Source: Anaerolineales bacterium (GTDB lineage Bacteria > Chloroflexota > Anaerolineae > Anaerolineales > Villigracilaceae). Taken from it: a stretch of DNA of 64,000 bases. A program made the position numbers and the translations under genes. Of the stretch, positions 8,452 through 18,346 are shown one piece after another (position 1 is the first letter of the stretch; every line of letters starts with the position of its first letter). The stretch covers positions 23,376 through 87,375 of the forward strand of contig JAFGMV010000004.1 of NCBI GenBank assembly GCA_016927315.1, written 5' to 3'. A model generated the notes under the pieces. It was not told the origin of the DNA. It did no database searches and was given only the letters and a program-made list of their open reading frames with translations.

Positions 8452-9783
8452 TCATTGAAGTCCGGCCGTTGTCACCTGATCCAGCCACGTTCTGGGTGGT
8501 TGCAGCGCCCACCATCGAACCCAATACAACCCAATAATCAGGAAAAGCGGTACTGGTAAGTACATCACAACAGCTAAAGAAATTTCTCTAGCCTCAACAA
8601 ACTGCCAGTAGCAAACCCATGATCCAGCAGATAATGACAGTAGGAAGAAAATGTTCAACCAGGCTCCAGTCACAGGCCATCTGTCCTGGATAACCATCAG
8701 TAATAGTATTACCGGTGGCCCCATAACAACGTACGCATTGAGATCTACCGAGAGACCCATCAGCGGGGTAGCTGCTAGTGTGAGACAGGCAACCCAATAA
8801 AAACGGCGGAAATCCAAATAGCGCGCCGCCCACCATTCCAAATAAACCAATACAAACATTACTGAAACCAGTACCCACCCGGCTTTTTCTGGCAACGCGG
8901 GCCAAATACTTGATAATACCCGCAGAACAGATATTTCCGAAGAAGACCGGCCGCTGCTCACAACCGAACGGATAAATTGTCCAAACCACTGCGGGTAAAT
9001 AAAGGAAGCAATCACATTCAGGACAAATAGTGTCAGGATCAATGTAATAAAAACCGTCCAGCGCCTATGAGCAAGAATCCAGACCAACAGAAACACCAGG
9101 AATGGCAGACCGATCTCCCACTCGATCGTTATCAATGCTAACAAAACACCTACCAATTGATCTTTACCAGTACGCAATCCCCAAAGAATAACCATATACA
9201 GCATTGTGGTCAAAATTACAACATCCCCATCCTGCAAAGCTTTTAAGCTGTAAAACCAGACCAAGGGAAAAAGATAAAACCCTATCAAGAATACTCGTCC
9301 TGGTCTTCGATCAGTGAGGTCGATGCTGAAATACACCGAAACAATTATCGCGATTTCTAGGATGAGGGTCCAGATAGCCCGGATAATTGCAAACCAATCT
9401 GCATCGGGAACCACCACCAACGCGGGGAAAAAAAACGTAAAGATCGCTGTGACAACATCAGGAATGGCTACAAGAGGAATAAACAGGATCAATATATATA
9501 AGGGCAGTTCCTGATTATAAGGATATTCACCTGCCAAAGCCGCCCTTCCATAGATATCCCGCTGAACATCTATCGAAACTCCGGTGCTATAGGGGTCAGT
9601 CCGGTGCAGTAATGACCGCGCCCCATGCCAGTAAATATTGACATTTCCCCCGGGAAGTCCCTGCAAAAGCAGCAGGTTGATCCATACTGCCCCGGCCAAG
9701 ATAGCTATCACCCCGATACCGGCCAGGGTCCGTACACCAATCAGGCGCCAATCGATTTTCGATGTTAGTATGGGTGATTTCAA
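8452..9783 (-). CDS. GT87/DUF2029-type polytopic membrane protein
   Basis: About 443 residues with around ten membrane segments. Near the N-terminus is the pattern YWHGARSLLHRTDPYS followed by YPYNQELPLYILILFIPL, typical of GT-C fold polyprenyl-phosphate sugar mannosyltransferases (GT87/DUF2029). The conserved acidic residue after the first membrane segment of GT-C enzymes is not obvious here. No ATG occurs early: I chose the TTG at 9783 because GGAG lies 7 nt before it, while a TTG at 9789 sits too close. Substrate unknown. Confidence 0.7.
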   Translation of the reverse strand: MKSPILTSKIDWRLIGVRTLAGIGVIAILAGAVWINLLLLQGLPGGNVNIYWHGARSLLHRTDPYSTGVSIDVQRDIYGRAALAGEYPYNQELPLYILILFIPLVAIPDVVTAIFTFFFPALVVVPDADWFAIIRAIWTLILEIAIIVSVYFSIDLTDRRPGRVFLIGFYLFPLVWFYSLKALQDGDVVILTTMLYMVILWGLRTGKDQLVGVLLALITIEWEIGLPFLVFLLVWILAHRRWTVFITLILTLFVLNVIASFIYPQWFGQFIRSVVSSGRSSSEISVLRVLSSIWPALPEKAGWVLVSVMFVLVYLEWWAARYLDFRRFYWVACLTLAATPLMGLSVDLNAYVVMGPPVILLLMVIQDRWPVTGAWLNIFFLLSLSAGSWVCYWQFVEAREISLAVVMYLPVPLFLIIGLYWVRWWALQPPRTWLDQVTTAGLQ

Positions 9784-9836
9784 AATCAATCTCCAGATAT
9801 TTCAATATTCAAGGAAATCCAGGGTAGCTGAACGGT

Positions 9837-10712
9837 TTATGCCGTGTCTGGTAGGCTAGATATCTCTGGGGCCTTTACCTGTGCCAAAAGTACAGCAGCA
9901 AAAATCAAGAAACACCCAGTGATTTGAATAGAAGTCAAGAATTCATTAAGGAATAACCAACCAAAAATCAGGGCAAATACTGCTTCCAGACACATGATCA
10001 ATGCGGCATCTGTCGGATGTGTATGTTTCTGAGCCCAAACCTGAAACGTATACCCAAGAGCAACAGAGAAAATACCTGCATATCCGATGGCAAGAGCCAG
10101 CACGCCCCAATCCGGTGAGACAGACCGCTCAAAAATGAGACCAAAAATCAATTGGAGAACCCCGGCAACCATAAACTGTCCCATAGAAAAAGTCAATGCA
10201 CTATACCGGGAGGCATACTTACCCAACAAAACCACATGCAATGACCAGAAAAAAGCGCCGAGCATTTCCAGGGTATCCCCAATCTGAATAACAGTTAACT
10301 TCCCTCCGGTGCTCAAGAAAAAAGCCCCAACCACTGCAAGAAGGATTGCTGCTACAATCAGCCAATGGGGGCGTTCGCGCCAGCCCCAAAAAACGACCAG
10401 TGGTACAAATACAACATACAGACTGGTAAAAAAACCGGCATTTGCTGCAATTGTGTACTGCATTCCAGCTTGCTGTAATGAACTTCCGATAAACAATATA
10501 CCCCCGGCAATTCCCATCCAGCGTATCTGCCCGGGTCTAAGGATGGCTTTCCTTTTTCGAACAAAAGGATAAAGGACAAGTGCAGCCAAAAGAAAACGAA
10601 TTCCATTAAAGATAAATACACTTCCCATCCCAGCTGCAATTCGCTGGGCCACGAAGGCGCTCCCCCAAACCAGTGCCACAAAGAAGAGGACGATGTTTGC
10701 TTTTATACGCAT
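9837..10712 (-). CDS. EamA-family (DMT) transporter
   Basis: A 291-residue protein with ten predicted membrane segments in two EamA repeats. The first contains ALVWGSAFVAQRIAAG, the second contains LGYTFQVWAQKHTHPTDAALI and LEAVFALIFGWLFLNE. These exporters move small metabolites such as amino acids; the substrate is unknown. The ATG at 10712 is used rather than an upstream one that would overlap the preceding gene; AGGAA lies about 11 nt before it. It follows the aldo/keto reductase by 7 nt. Confidence 0.9.
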   Translation of the reverse strand: MRIKANIVLFFVALVWGSAFVAQRIAAGMGSVFIFNGIRFLLAALVLYPFVRKRKAILRPGQIRWMGIAGGILFIGSSLQQAGMQYTIAANAGFFTSLYVVFVPLVVFWGWRERPHWLIVAAILLAVVGAFFLSTGGKLTVIQIGDTLEMLGAFFWSLHVVLLGKYASRYSALTFSMGQFMVAGVLQLIFGLIFERSVSPDWGVLALAIGYAGIFSVALGYTFQVWAQKHTHPTDAALIMCLEAVFALIFGWLFLNEFLTSIQITGCFLIFAAVLLAQVKAPEISSLPDTA

Positions 10713-10719
10713 GGAAATT

Positions 10720-11694
10720 CTATTCCTGCAGAGGCGGCTGCCAGGCTGAAGCCTGATCAAGCCGGGATTTTTCTTCAGGGTCCAGGGCAATCCCCAGGGC
10801 TCCAAGGTTATCTTCTAATTGTTCCAGGGTACGCGGCCCAATGATCGGGCTGGTAATGATCGCATCGGAGAGCAACCAGGCCAGAGCCACTTGTGAAACA
10901 CTGGCCCCCTTCTCGGCAGAAAATGTATCCAGGATATCCAGCAATTTCCAGTTACGGTCCGTGAAATACTTCTGCACACTTCCCTGGCGAACACTTTCTG
11001 GCCGGCTTTCTCGTCTGTACTTCCCAGTCAGGAAACCCGCAGCCAGCGGGCTGTAAGGGATCACACCCAATCCAAGTTTCTGGCAAATAGAACGCAGTTC
11101 CCGTTCGAATTCATCACGACGCACCATAGAATAATGCGGTTGAAGAGAGTCAAAACGAGCCAGCCCCAATTTGTCGGACGTCCAGAGCGCTTCCATCAAC
11201 TGACGAGTATTGTAATTCGAACAACCTATATAACGCACTTTTCCCTGACGGACTAAGTCATCAAAAGCCCGCAGTGTCTCATCACTTGAGACCGAATCAT
11301 CTGGCCAATGAGCCTGATAGAGATCAATACAGTCCAGCTGCAACCGGCACAGTGAGGCTTCAACCCCGTTCATAATATGGTAGCGACTCAACCCCTCATC
11401 GTTGGGACCATTTCCAAGGCGGCTGCGAACCTTGGTAGCAATTACGATCTGATCTCGTGGGATATTATTTTTCTTCAACCATCTGCCAATAATCGTTTCA
11501 GATACCCCTCCAGGATTTCCTTCTACCCAACGCGAATAGACATCAGCGGTATCAATAAAATTGATCCCCCGGTCATAGGCAAAAGTAAGTATTCGAAAAG
11601 CATCTGCTTCTTCAACAGACCAACCAAACTGCATGGAACCCATACACAGGGGCGATACCTTCAGGCCTGTTCTACCAAGATTTCGGTATTCCAT
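10720..11694 (-). CDS. Aldo/keto reductase
   Basis: A 324-residue (beta/alpha)8 NADPH-dependent oxidoreductase. The family tetrad is visible: Asp and Tyr in FIDTADVYSRW, Lys in IATKVR and His in YQAHWPDD. NADP contacts lie in the C-terminal IIGPRTLEQLEDNLGAL. The ATG at 11694 follows GGAG by 6 nt; a TTG four codons upstream overlaps that site. It is probably co-transcribed with the EamA transporter. Substrate not predictable. Confidence 0.92.
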   Translation of the reverse strand: MEYRNLGRTGLKVSPLCMGSMQFGWSVEEADAFRILTFAYDRGINFIDTADVYSRWVEGNPGGVSETIIGRWLKKNNIPRDQIVIATKVRSRLGNGPNDEGLSRYHIMNGVEASLCRLQLDCIDLYQAHWPDDSVSSDETLRAFDDLVRQGKVRYIGCSNYNTRQLMEALWTSDKLGLARFDSLQPHYSMVRRDEFERELRSICQKLGLGVIPYSPLAAGFLTGKYRRESRPESVRQGSVQKYFTDRNWKLLDILDTFSAEKGASVSQVALAWLLSDAIITSPIIGPRTLEQLEDNLGALGIALDPEEKSRLDQASAWQPPLQE

Positions 11695-11816
11695 GATTAT
11701 CTCCAAATAATAAATTCATCTTTTAAACTCAAATCACCTATTCGATCTCAAATAACCAGCAAAGTCAAATCAGGCAGCCCAACATGACTGGTGCAGCTAC
11801 CAACCGCTGTCTTTCT

Positions 11817-13322
11817 CTACGGGAAAAACCTATTAGGCCCTGGCGGACTGAAATCCGATACTCCTTGTTGAAGGGTTTCGACCAGCGGGGAATTTTCTTT
11901 TACAAACAATGCACTGTTTGCATCCTCGAAGACCAGCATCCACCCTGGTTTTAACTTCATCAAATTATAGGTGGGGGTTCCCTCTCCAATCAAAACCATA
12001 TCCGTCCAATTGGCATCCAATATCTGATCCCAATTACCGGTACCATAGATGAAGTTACCGTACTGCCGGTAGATACGTTCAGAATAAACCGTCTCGCGCC
12101 TGCCGTCCATAGAGACCCTGACCTCAGGCCCAAGATGCCAGATGATATATTCACCCCAATTGAAGTCAGTAGCCATATTTCCAGAAATACCGCTCTGCCT
12201 AATCAAGGCGATGGAATTATCAGGGAAGTAATCTTCAAACACTTTGATCTGCCAGAAACTCCGGGTAAAACTCAATATGATCAACGTAATGACCCCGGCA
12301 GTCCCCAGACTGCCGAACAAAATCGAACTCCCTTTGGTGATCTCTTTGCTGGGCATGACTTTATTCAGGGCGCTTGAGATATATTCAGCCAGCATGATTA
12401 TTGATGTAATCGAGAACATCGGGAGCAGGCGCAGCGCTATCCAAGGAAGCAGCATGGCGACCCCAAAAAGGATCATGGGAACCGGTTTTCTTTTCAGGGG
12501 AGTAAACACCAGCCCTAAAACAGAAATACCAAAGGTCAGGCCATACAATACGCCAAACTCTGAGGCCAGAACCATTGGCTGCCATTCAATTATTTCGGGG
12601 CGGGGTACTGTGGCAGTCCTGAGCAAAAAGGCAAACAACTCGATCCCATAGGGATTGACAAGCGGCGCAAGAACACTCAACACAATGGGGAGGGTGATCT
12701 TCTTCCAGGAACTGCGAGTAAAAACCAGGTGCGCGGCAAACCAGACCGCCAAAATACCGATCCCCGACAAATAACCACCATGTAAATTGGTCCAGAACAC
12801 GATAACGATTGGCTCAACCCACAACCATCGATAGTCTCCCTTTTCTGCTTTATAAATAATCAACATCGTGACAGTATAGAAAAGGAACGTAAAAATCTGA
12901 GGACGCACGGTCTGGATCACCAGGTAAGAGGTACCCATGGTAATAAAGAGCAGGGCTGCTTCTACAAGTTTAATCTTTAATAAAAGCAGGTGCCTGTATA
13001 TCAGGGTAACCGTGAGAAAACCAACGATCAATTTCAAAACAATCAGCCCTGTAGACCCGGCTGTCAGATAAGCCGCGGCGAAAACAACCTCTGTCAGCCA
13101 TTCGTGATTAATCCAGGGTTGATCACCCGATACATATGAATAAGGATCAATGCGTGTTATTTCACCGGATTGCAGGATATCAATCCCAAAACGAACATGC
13201 CCCCATAGATCAAGATCAGCAAAGGTAGAACCAAAAATCAGAACTGCAGCAATAACAAGTAGGAACAAAAAACTGTAGTCCAGCCGCCTTATACCAATGT
13301 GAGTTTGATTTTCCTGTTTCAT
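11817..13322 (-). CDS. Polytopic membrane protein, GT-C-like
   Basis: About 501 residues with some ten or more membrane segments. The extracytoplasmic first loop has FADLDLWGHVRFGIDIL, then RIDPYSYVSGDQPWINHEW, a pattern I associate with uncharacterised GT-C-like membrane proteins in Chloroflexota and other phyla. The acidic D-L-D after the first segment fits the GT-C catalytic position. The soluble C-terminus (about 390-500) has FNWGEYIIWHLGPEVRVSMDGR. The ATG at 13322 follows AGGAG by 8 nt. Probable surface glycan or lipid glycosylation; substrate unknown. Confidence 0.65.
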   Translation of the reverse strand: MKQENQTHIGIRRLDYSFLFLLVIAAVLIFGSTFADLDLWGHVRFGIDILQSGEITRIDPYSYVSGDQPWINHEWLTEVVFAAAYLTAGSTGLIVLKLIVGFLTVTLIYRHLLLLKIKLVEAALLFITMGTSYLVIQTVRPQIFTFLFYTVTMLIIYKAEKGDYRWLWVEPIVIVFWTNLHGGYLSGIGILAVWFAAHLVFTRSSWKKITLPIVLSVLAPLVNPYGIELFAFLLRTATVPRPEIIEWQPMVLASEFGVLYGLTFGISVLGLVFTPLKRKPVPMILFGVAMLLPWIALRLLPMFSITSIIMLAEYISSALNKVMPSKEITKGSSILFGSLGTAGVITLIILSFTRSFWQIKVFEDYFPDNSIALIRQSGISGNMATDFNWGEYIIWHLGPEVRVSMDGRRETVYSERIYRQYGNFIYGTGNWDQILDANWTDMVLIGEGTPTYNLMKLKPGWMLVFEDANSALFVKENSPLVETLQQGVSDFSPPGPNRFFP

Positions 13323-13635
13323 ACTACACACTCCTAGGATTGACAGGCGCACCGTTCCTCATTATCACCCTGGAGGTATATCCCTGGAGACAGGTTTCGT
13401 GAACGAAAGGGCGCCAGGTATTCTTTTGTGAAAAGCACCGAAGTCAAATGTACCCACTATGGAAAGCAAACCGTCAGGCGGTTAAATTGATACCGGCCAT
13501 TTGAAAGTGGGAGATATTATCTCACATTTTTTCAGGCCAACCCGCTTTCCATTCGGCGCTATCACAGCTGTTTGTATTCCTTGAAAGGCTTTACAAAAGA
13601 TCATCACTTCCGATCTGCATAAGGAGGCCGTCTTC
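13323..13635. other. Intergenic region, no gene recognised
   Basis: 313 bases between the alaX-like stop and the membrane-protein start. It holds a 13-base inverted repeat GAGATATTATCTC near 13511-13523. No coding frame, RNA gene or convincing terminator was seen. Confidence 0.5.
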
Positions 13636-14355
13636 TCAGACTACTTCAATATATATTCGCTTATTGATTGAGCCCTTGCTCTTATAGTCGGTTACAGTGA
13701 CCTTGCCGACCTCGGAGGTGTTTTTCACGTGCGTACCACCATCGGCCTGCAAGTCCAACCCAACGATCTCAACCGTGCGGATTTCAGTGATCCCTTCCGG
13801 AAGCAGGTTGATCTTGGTCCGGATCAGATCCGGAATTTGGAAAGCTTCCTGGCGGGGCAGTATTTTGACCAGCACATCCCGGGCAGCCTCAATCTCATGA
13901 ATGACAGCCGCTTCGATTTCAGCCACCAGCTCTCCCCGCAAGGTTTCAAACTCGAAGTCCATGCGGCCCTGCAGAGGTTCCATATTCCCACCAGTGACCA
14001 GGGCGCCATAATCCCGGTAAACCACCCCGCACAGGATATGCAAGGCAGTATGTGTGCGCATCAACCGGTAACGCCGCTCCCAATCCACCTGACCAGTAAC
14101 GTGCACGCCGACCTCCGGCAGCGCCGTCTCCCCGTCCAGTAGATGCAGCACCTCAGCGCCCTCCCGTTTTACCTTGATTACAGGATAGTTCTGTCCAACT
14201 GTAGACAGAATACCAAAATCGCAGGGCTGACCGCCGCCTCCGGGATAGAAAGCAGACCGGTCAAGGACGATGGCGCGCCTTGCCGGATCTACAGCAGTGA
14301 CAACCCCCTCGAATTCCTTCAAGTAACTATCGGTTTGATACAATTCTTCGGTCAT
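13636..14355 (-). CDS. alaX: AlaX-type alanyl-tRNA editing protein
   Basis: A 239-residue free-standing editing protein related to the AlaRS editing domain. The N-terminus has FYPGGGGQPCDFG. Zinc ligands are visible in HTALHIL (HxxxH), and the second site in GGTHVKNTSEVG lies near the C-terminus. Such proteins hydrolyse Ser-tRNA(Ala) or Gly-tRNA(Ala). The length fits the AlaX-M class. GGAG lies 7 nt before the ATG. It starts 4 nt after the upstream dehydrogenase stop. Confidence 0.9.
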   Translation of the reverse strand: MTEELYQTDSYLKEFEGVVTAVDPARRAIVLDRSAFYPGGGGQPCDFGILSTVGQNYPVIKVKREGAEVLHLLDGETALPEVGVHVTGQVDWERRYRLMRTHTALHILCGVVYRDYGALVTGGNMEPLQGRMDFEFETLRGELVAEIEAAVIHEIEAARDVLVKILPRQEAFQIPDLIRTKINLLPEGITEIRTVEIVGLDLQADGGTHVKNTSEVGKVTVTDYKSKGSINKRIYIEVV

Positions 14356-14359
14356 CGCT

Positions 14360-15520
14360 TCACTCCCAATTTACAGAAAATTCAATCCCTCGCTGACAAA
14401 CGGCCTCCATGACATCTGAAGCTGACACAGCCTGTTCCATACGATGCGCACCAGGACCGATCTTACCGGCTGCCTGGAATTCCATCATGATGGCACAGTG
14501 CCACCCTGTCAGACGCTCCATTCCGGTGAATCCAGTCTTGGGATCAAAGCCATCCAACAGGTTAACCACTACTTTCGCCTGGCGGCCGTCTTTCTCACCG
14601 ATCCCGATTGCCCGCATAACACATACATCTTCAACTTCATCTGTAGTGATCTTACCATCAAGAAGTTGATGGTAAAAATCCCGGGGGACCACTTCGTGTC
14701 CATCGATCTGGACCGGTTCTTCAGAAAAAAGCCCCAGGCGTTTGTATGCTTCAAACGTCTGGTAATGCCCGGGGTATCGCAGTACTTTATTCTCATAGCG
14801 CTGCAGCTTTCCCAAGTGGCTATCCGCGGTCGTCGACATACTTCCGGAAATTACAAACGCTTCCAACTGGCCGAGAGGCGGGAAATCTACCATCTCCACT
14901 TCAGTAAAAGTGGGCACCATGGTGATCTTCCCGTCCCGGATAAACGTGGCCTCCCCATCGTACTCATTGGTCAGGCCATTTAGATGAAAAGTGCACAAAT
15001 AATTCCAGGGGGGCGTCGGTTCCTTCGGCAGACCGGCATCATACAAATAGACCTCACGCGGGGTATCGAGCAGGTCGATCACATAGACCCCCATGGTATT
15101 GATCAACCCGGGACCCATCCCACAGTCCGGAACAACGCTGACCCCGGCCTGGCGCGCGGCTTCATCAAACTCCAACTGAGCCCAGACGACCTCCGTATTG
15201 CCTCCCATGTCACACAGGCTGGCGCCCATTTTGATACAGGCTTTGGTAATCTCCAGGTTGAAGTAATAGGGCACAGCGCTGAGGACCACATCCGCACCAT
15301 CGAGTACGTGCATCAACCGGTCTGTATCGGTTACATCCAACTGCACAGTTTCAGCAACATCGTGTCCGATCAGGGAGTTAATTCGTTCGACAGCCCTTGA
15401 AGCGACCTCCCGGCTTGCATCTGCCATGAGGATACGGCTGGCCTGCCCGAATTTCGCCAGATCAAAAGCTGCAGCCGTGCCCTGACGACCGGACCCTAAA
15501 ACAACATACTGGTAAGACAT
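14360..15520 (-). CDS. Saccharopine-dehydrogenase-family oxidoreductase
   Basis: A 386-residue protein with an N-terminal Rossmann fold (VVLGSGRQGTAAAFDLAKFG) and the family's saccharopine dehydrogenase C-terminal domain. DCGMGPGLINTMGVY is a hallmark of this family. It could act in lysine or carboxynorspermidine metabolism, or on another amino-acid-derived substrate; the exact reaction cannot be told. AGGAG precedes the ATG. It is tightly paired with the alaX-like gene. Confidence 0.88.
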   Translation of the reverse strand: MSYQYVVLGSGRQGTAAAFDLAKFGQASRILMADASREVASRAVERINSLIGHDVAETVQLDVTDTDRLMHVLDGADVVLSAVPYYFNLEITKACIKMGASLCDMGGNTEVVWAQLEFDEAARQAGVSVVPDCGMGPGLINTMGVYVIDLLDTPREVYLYDAGLPKEPTPPWNYLCTFHLNGLTNEYDGEATFIRDGKITMVPTFTEVEMVDFPPLGQLEAFVISGSMSTTADSHLGKLQRYENKVLRYPGHYQTFEAYKRLGLFSEEPVQIDGHEVVPRDFYHQLLDGKITTDEVEDVCVMRAIGIGEKDGRQAKVVVNLLDGFDPKTGFTGMERLTGWHCAIMMEFQAAGKIGPGAHRMEQAVSASDVMEAVCQRGIEFSVNWE

Positions 15521-15664
15521 GCATCATTCTCCTGTAAAGAAGTCAGGTTAGTGTACATCGAAATGCCGCAGCAGGCAACATTCCAACCGGGAGGAACCGC
15601 CGGAAACAAGGATCCGGTTTGCACTTTTTCAGGAAAGAAATTCGAGGGGTAACGGAAGGATGAC

Positions 15665-15708
15665 TACAGGATCAGTACAGGATGAGTACAGGATCAGTAC
15701 AGGATACT
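15665..15708. repeat. 11-bp tandem repeat, four copies
   Basis: Four head-to-tail units: TACAGGATCAG, TACAGGATGAG, TACAGGATCAG and TACAGGATACT. It lies between the saccharopine-family gene and the receiver gene terminator, outside coding sequence. Confidence 0.85.
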
Positions 15709-15734
15709 CGAAAGACCATCAACGTTTCCTGCAT

Positions 15735-15765
15735 AAAAAAAGGGCTCACTGTGACAGCAAGCCCT
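15735..15765 (-). terminator. Intrinsic terminator after the receiver/kinase operon
   Basis: On the minus strand, AGGGCT pairs with AGCCCT, with an inner CTGT/ACAG stem, and is followed by seven T. It ends the operon of the hybrid sensor and its receiver. Confidence 0.85.
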
Positions 15766-15783
15766 GCTGGAGCGTTATTCGAA

Positions 15784-16149
15784 TCAGGAATTCAAACGCA
15801 GCGCCAGATCACGCAGTTGAGAGAAGCTCACCGGTTTTATCAGCACTAACTCGCTGCTCTCCCGCAAAATATCAGCCATTTGCGGATCAGCCGTCGCCAG
15901 AATGACTTTTGTATTTACCAAATGAGACTGCTCACGAATATATTTCAGGATCTTATCGCCAGAAACATTCGGAAGATGGAGATCCAGGACGATCAGGACT
16001 GGTGAAACCGTTGAGAGTAAACTACAGGCCTTTTTACCATCTTTCACTGCCTGAACATCATACATTGCGGCTTTTAGCGCCAGGGAAAAAATCTCTGATA
16101 ATTTATCATCATCTTCAATCACCAGCGCTAACGGTATTGCTTTATTCAT
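15784..16149 (-). CDS. Stand-alone response-regulator receiver
   Basis: 121 residues forming a single CheY-like receiver: acidic EDDD near the N-terminus, phospho-acceptor Asp in VLDLHLPNVSG, and a Lys in the conserved VLIKPVSF. There is no output domain, so it acts through protein contacts or as a phosphorelay step. Its start overlaps the end of the kinase gene by 8 nt, which indicates translational coupling. Confidence 0.92.
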   Translation of the reverse strand: MNKAIPLALVIEDDDKLSEIFSLALKAAMYDVQAVKDGKKACSLLSTVSPVLIVLDLHLPNVSGDKILKYIREQSHLVNTKVILATADPQMADILRESSELVLIKPVSFSQLRDLALRLNS

Positions 16150-18304
16150 CTTGCTTCACCTCGATAAATGGGAATGTTACCGTAAATGTACTGCCCTGGC
16201 CAACCTGGCTCTCGACCTGCAGTGAACCTTGCATCAGGGAGGTCAATTCTTTCACAATCGAAAGCCCCAATCCAGAACCACCCGATTCATGGGCGCCGGT
16301 CTGTCCGGTTTGCCGAAAGACCTCAAAGATTATCTTTTGGTCATCTGCCGATATTCCCCGGCCGGTATCCTCGACAGAGACAGACCAGTGGTGATCATCC
16401 GGCATGAAGAAGCGGACGGATACGTGACCCTCGTTTGTGAACTTAAGTGCATTCCCTATCAGGTTGAGCAGAACCTGTTTCAACCAGTACATATCGGCTG
16501 TAATCTGGGCGGGGAAACCCGGGGCGATTTCAAATTCCAGCGCCAGCTTTTTCCTCCTGGCATACAGGCTCATGGTTGACTTCAGCACAATGACCAGTTC
16601 TGACGGTTCGAATGGTATTGGGCGAAGTACGATCTTCCCGGTTTCGATCTGGGCTTGGCCAATCAGGTTATTGATGAAGACCAGCAGCTGGTTAGCGCTG
16701 TCGGTGATTTCGGAGATAGCCCGGTTCTGTTCTTCGTTGATCTCACCAAACACCCCTGAGGCAATCATATCAGCATAGCCGATCACCCCACCCAGAGGGG
16801 TACGTAAATCATGACTGACGTTCGCCAGCAGTTGTGTTTTCAGACGATTGGCTTCAAGCGCCTGTCCATGCGCCAGACGCAGCTCCTCTTCCGCTTGTTT
16901 ACGGTCACTGATATCCTGCTTGACAGCAATATAAGACGAAAGTGTGCCTTCCGGCTGCACTAAAGGTGTTATCGTCATCTCTTCATGATATAGAGAGCCA
17001 TCCTTGCGGCGGTTGATCAATTCTCCATGCCAGACCTTGCCGTTCCCGATCGTATCCCAAAGGTCCTGATAAAACCCGTCCGAATGCTGTCCTGATTTCA
17101 TGATGCGGGTGTGCTGGCCAAGCACCTCTTCACGGGAATATCCTGTCAGGCGGGAGAAAGCCGGGTTCACCCATTCAATTATTCCATTGGCATTTGTGAT
17201 CACAATACCATTGGCGGCCGCTTCGAGTGCGGCACTCTGCAGCAGGATCTGATCTCTAGATTTCTTTTTCTCTGTCACATCGTTCAGAAAAACAAGATAA
17301 CCGGTCTGCAGCTTGCTCTTATCGACAATCGTCTCGATACGCAGATCATATACAGACAAGGGTTTATCATCTGGTACGAATTCATAACTGTCCTGTACCC
17401 CCGGCCTGGTGCGCTGGATCAACTCGTTCCATTCTGGAATCACATCCCCTACCGGCAGTCCGATCAGGCTATCAGAGGAACGTAAAAAAATGTCTTCCGC
17501 CGACGGATTTGCCTCAATAATCCGCTGCTGCAAATCTACCACCAGGACACCGTCCAGCATGGTATTGAATATCGAATTCTGGGCAACCGGAATAATATCG
17601 GCCAGCCGATAACGGGTGAACCCGACTTCCAACCCAAAAACGGTAAAGAGAAAGGCCAGCGGCGTCCAATCCAGCCCGGGGATTGGGTCCAACCCGATCA
17701 GGTAGAAGATATTCGCTGCCCAGGGGACCCCCATGCCGGCCAGCATAACACCTGCCTGAGCCCGGTAGAGACCCTGCCGCCGGATTACCATCTGGATAAA
17801 GACAATCGTTGCCAGCAGGATCAAGGAATAAGAATAGGCCGTATGCACCCAAAACCAGTGTCCATAGGAAACGGATAATGGGCCAATTGGCGAAATCTCG
17901 GTCCTCTCAATCGATTTCCAGATCAAATGATGGGTTTCATTGGTAAAAACCAGGCCAGCCGTAATGACCGGAATAATGCTCAGGATCAATATCCTGTGCA
18001 GGTTCATCCATTTGCCGCGGCCGCTGTAAATCATTGCAAATAAAAATATCGCCGGCGGTAAAGCCGCGATCCCAAGATATTCCAGCCTAGCGCAGAAAAT
18101 CTTGGAAGCCGTATCTTCCGCCAGGATCTCGACGCTGTAAGCGAGCGTCCACAAACTCAAGGCGGCAATTGAAGAAATCAGGCTGGTGGTCCCGGGACGG
18201 GAACGCATCGTCCATAAGCGCGCGACCAGCAAAATCGCAATGATGAAACTGATCATCAAGGCAATGGAATAGGCTGAATACGATAGAACCAGGTACACTT
18301 CCAT
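16142..18304 (-). CDS. Sensor histidine kinase with 7TM and two PAS domains
   Basis: 720 residues. The N-terminus has seven membrane segments of the HisK_7TM type (about 1-215), followed by PAS domain 1 (about 225-340), PAS/PAC domain 2 (about 352-470), HisKA with the phospho-accepting His in LLANVSHDLRTPLGG (about 490-555), and HATPase_c (about 600-712) with DTGRGIS and GSGLGLSIV. Its receiver partner is encoded immediately downstream. Such 7TM sensors usually detect small ligands or membrane state; the signal here is unknown. A promoter lies close before the ATG. Confidence 0.93.
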   Translation of the reverse strand: MEVYLVLSYSAYSIALMISFIIAILLVARLWTMRSRPGTTSLISSIAALSLWTLAYSVEILAEDTASKIFCARLEYLGIAALPPAIFLFAMIYSGRGKWMNLHRILILSIIPVITAGLVFTNETHHLIWKSIERTEISPIGPLSVSYGHWFWVHTAYSYSLILLATIVFIQMVIRRQGLYRAQAGVMLAGMGVPWAANIFYLIGLDPIPGLDWTPLAFLFTVFGLEVGFTRYRLADIIPVAQNSIFNTMLDGVLVVDLQQRIIEANPSAEDIFLRSSDSLIGLPVGDVIPEWNELIQRTRPGVQDSYEFVPDDKPLSVYDLRIETIVDKSKLQTGYLVFLNDVTEKKKSRDQILLQSAALEAAANGIVITNANGIIEWVNPAFSRLTGYSREEVLGQHTRIMKSGQHSDGFYQDLWDTIGNGKVWHGELINRRKDGSLYHEEMTITPLVQPEGTLSSYIAVKQDISDRKQAEEELRLAHGQALEANRLKTQLLANVSHDLRTPLGGVIGYADMIASGVFGEINEEQNRAISEITDSANQLLVFINNLIGQAQIETGKIVLRPIPFEPSELVIVLKSTMSLYARRKKLALEFEIAPGFPAQITADMYWLKQVLLNLIGNALKFTNEGHVSVRFFMPDDHHWSVSVEDTGRGISADDQKIIFEVFRQTGQTGAHESGGSGLGLSIVKELTSLMQGSLQVESQVGQGSTFTVTFPFIEVKQDE

Positions 18305-18316
18305 AAGAATGCCATC

Positions 18317-18346
18317 ACTATATCAAAGGGATACAAAAATAATCAA
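18317..18346 (-). promoter_or_regulatory. Promoter of the 7TM sensor kinase
   Basis: Minus-strand TTGATT (18341-18346), an 18-nt spacer and TATAGT (18317-18322). Only 12 nt separate the -10 box from the ATG at 18304, so the leader would be about 6 nt and no ribosome-binding site is seen. Confidence 0.6.
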
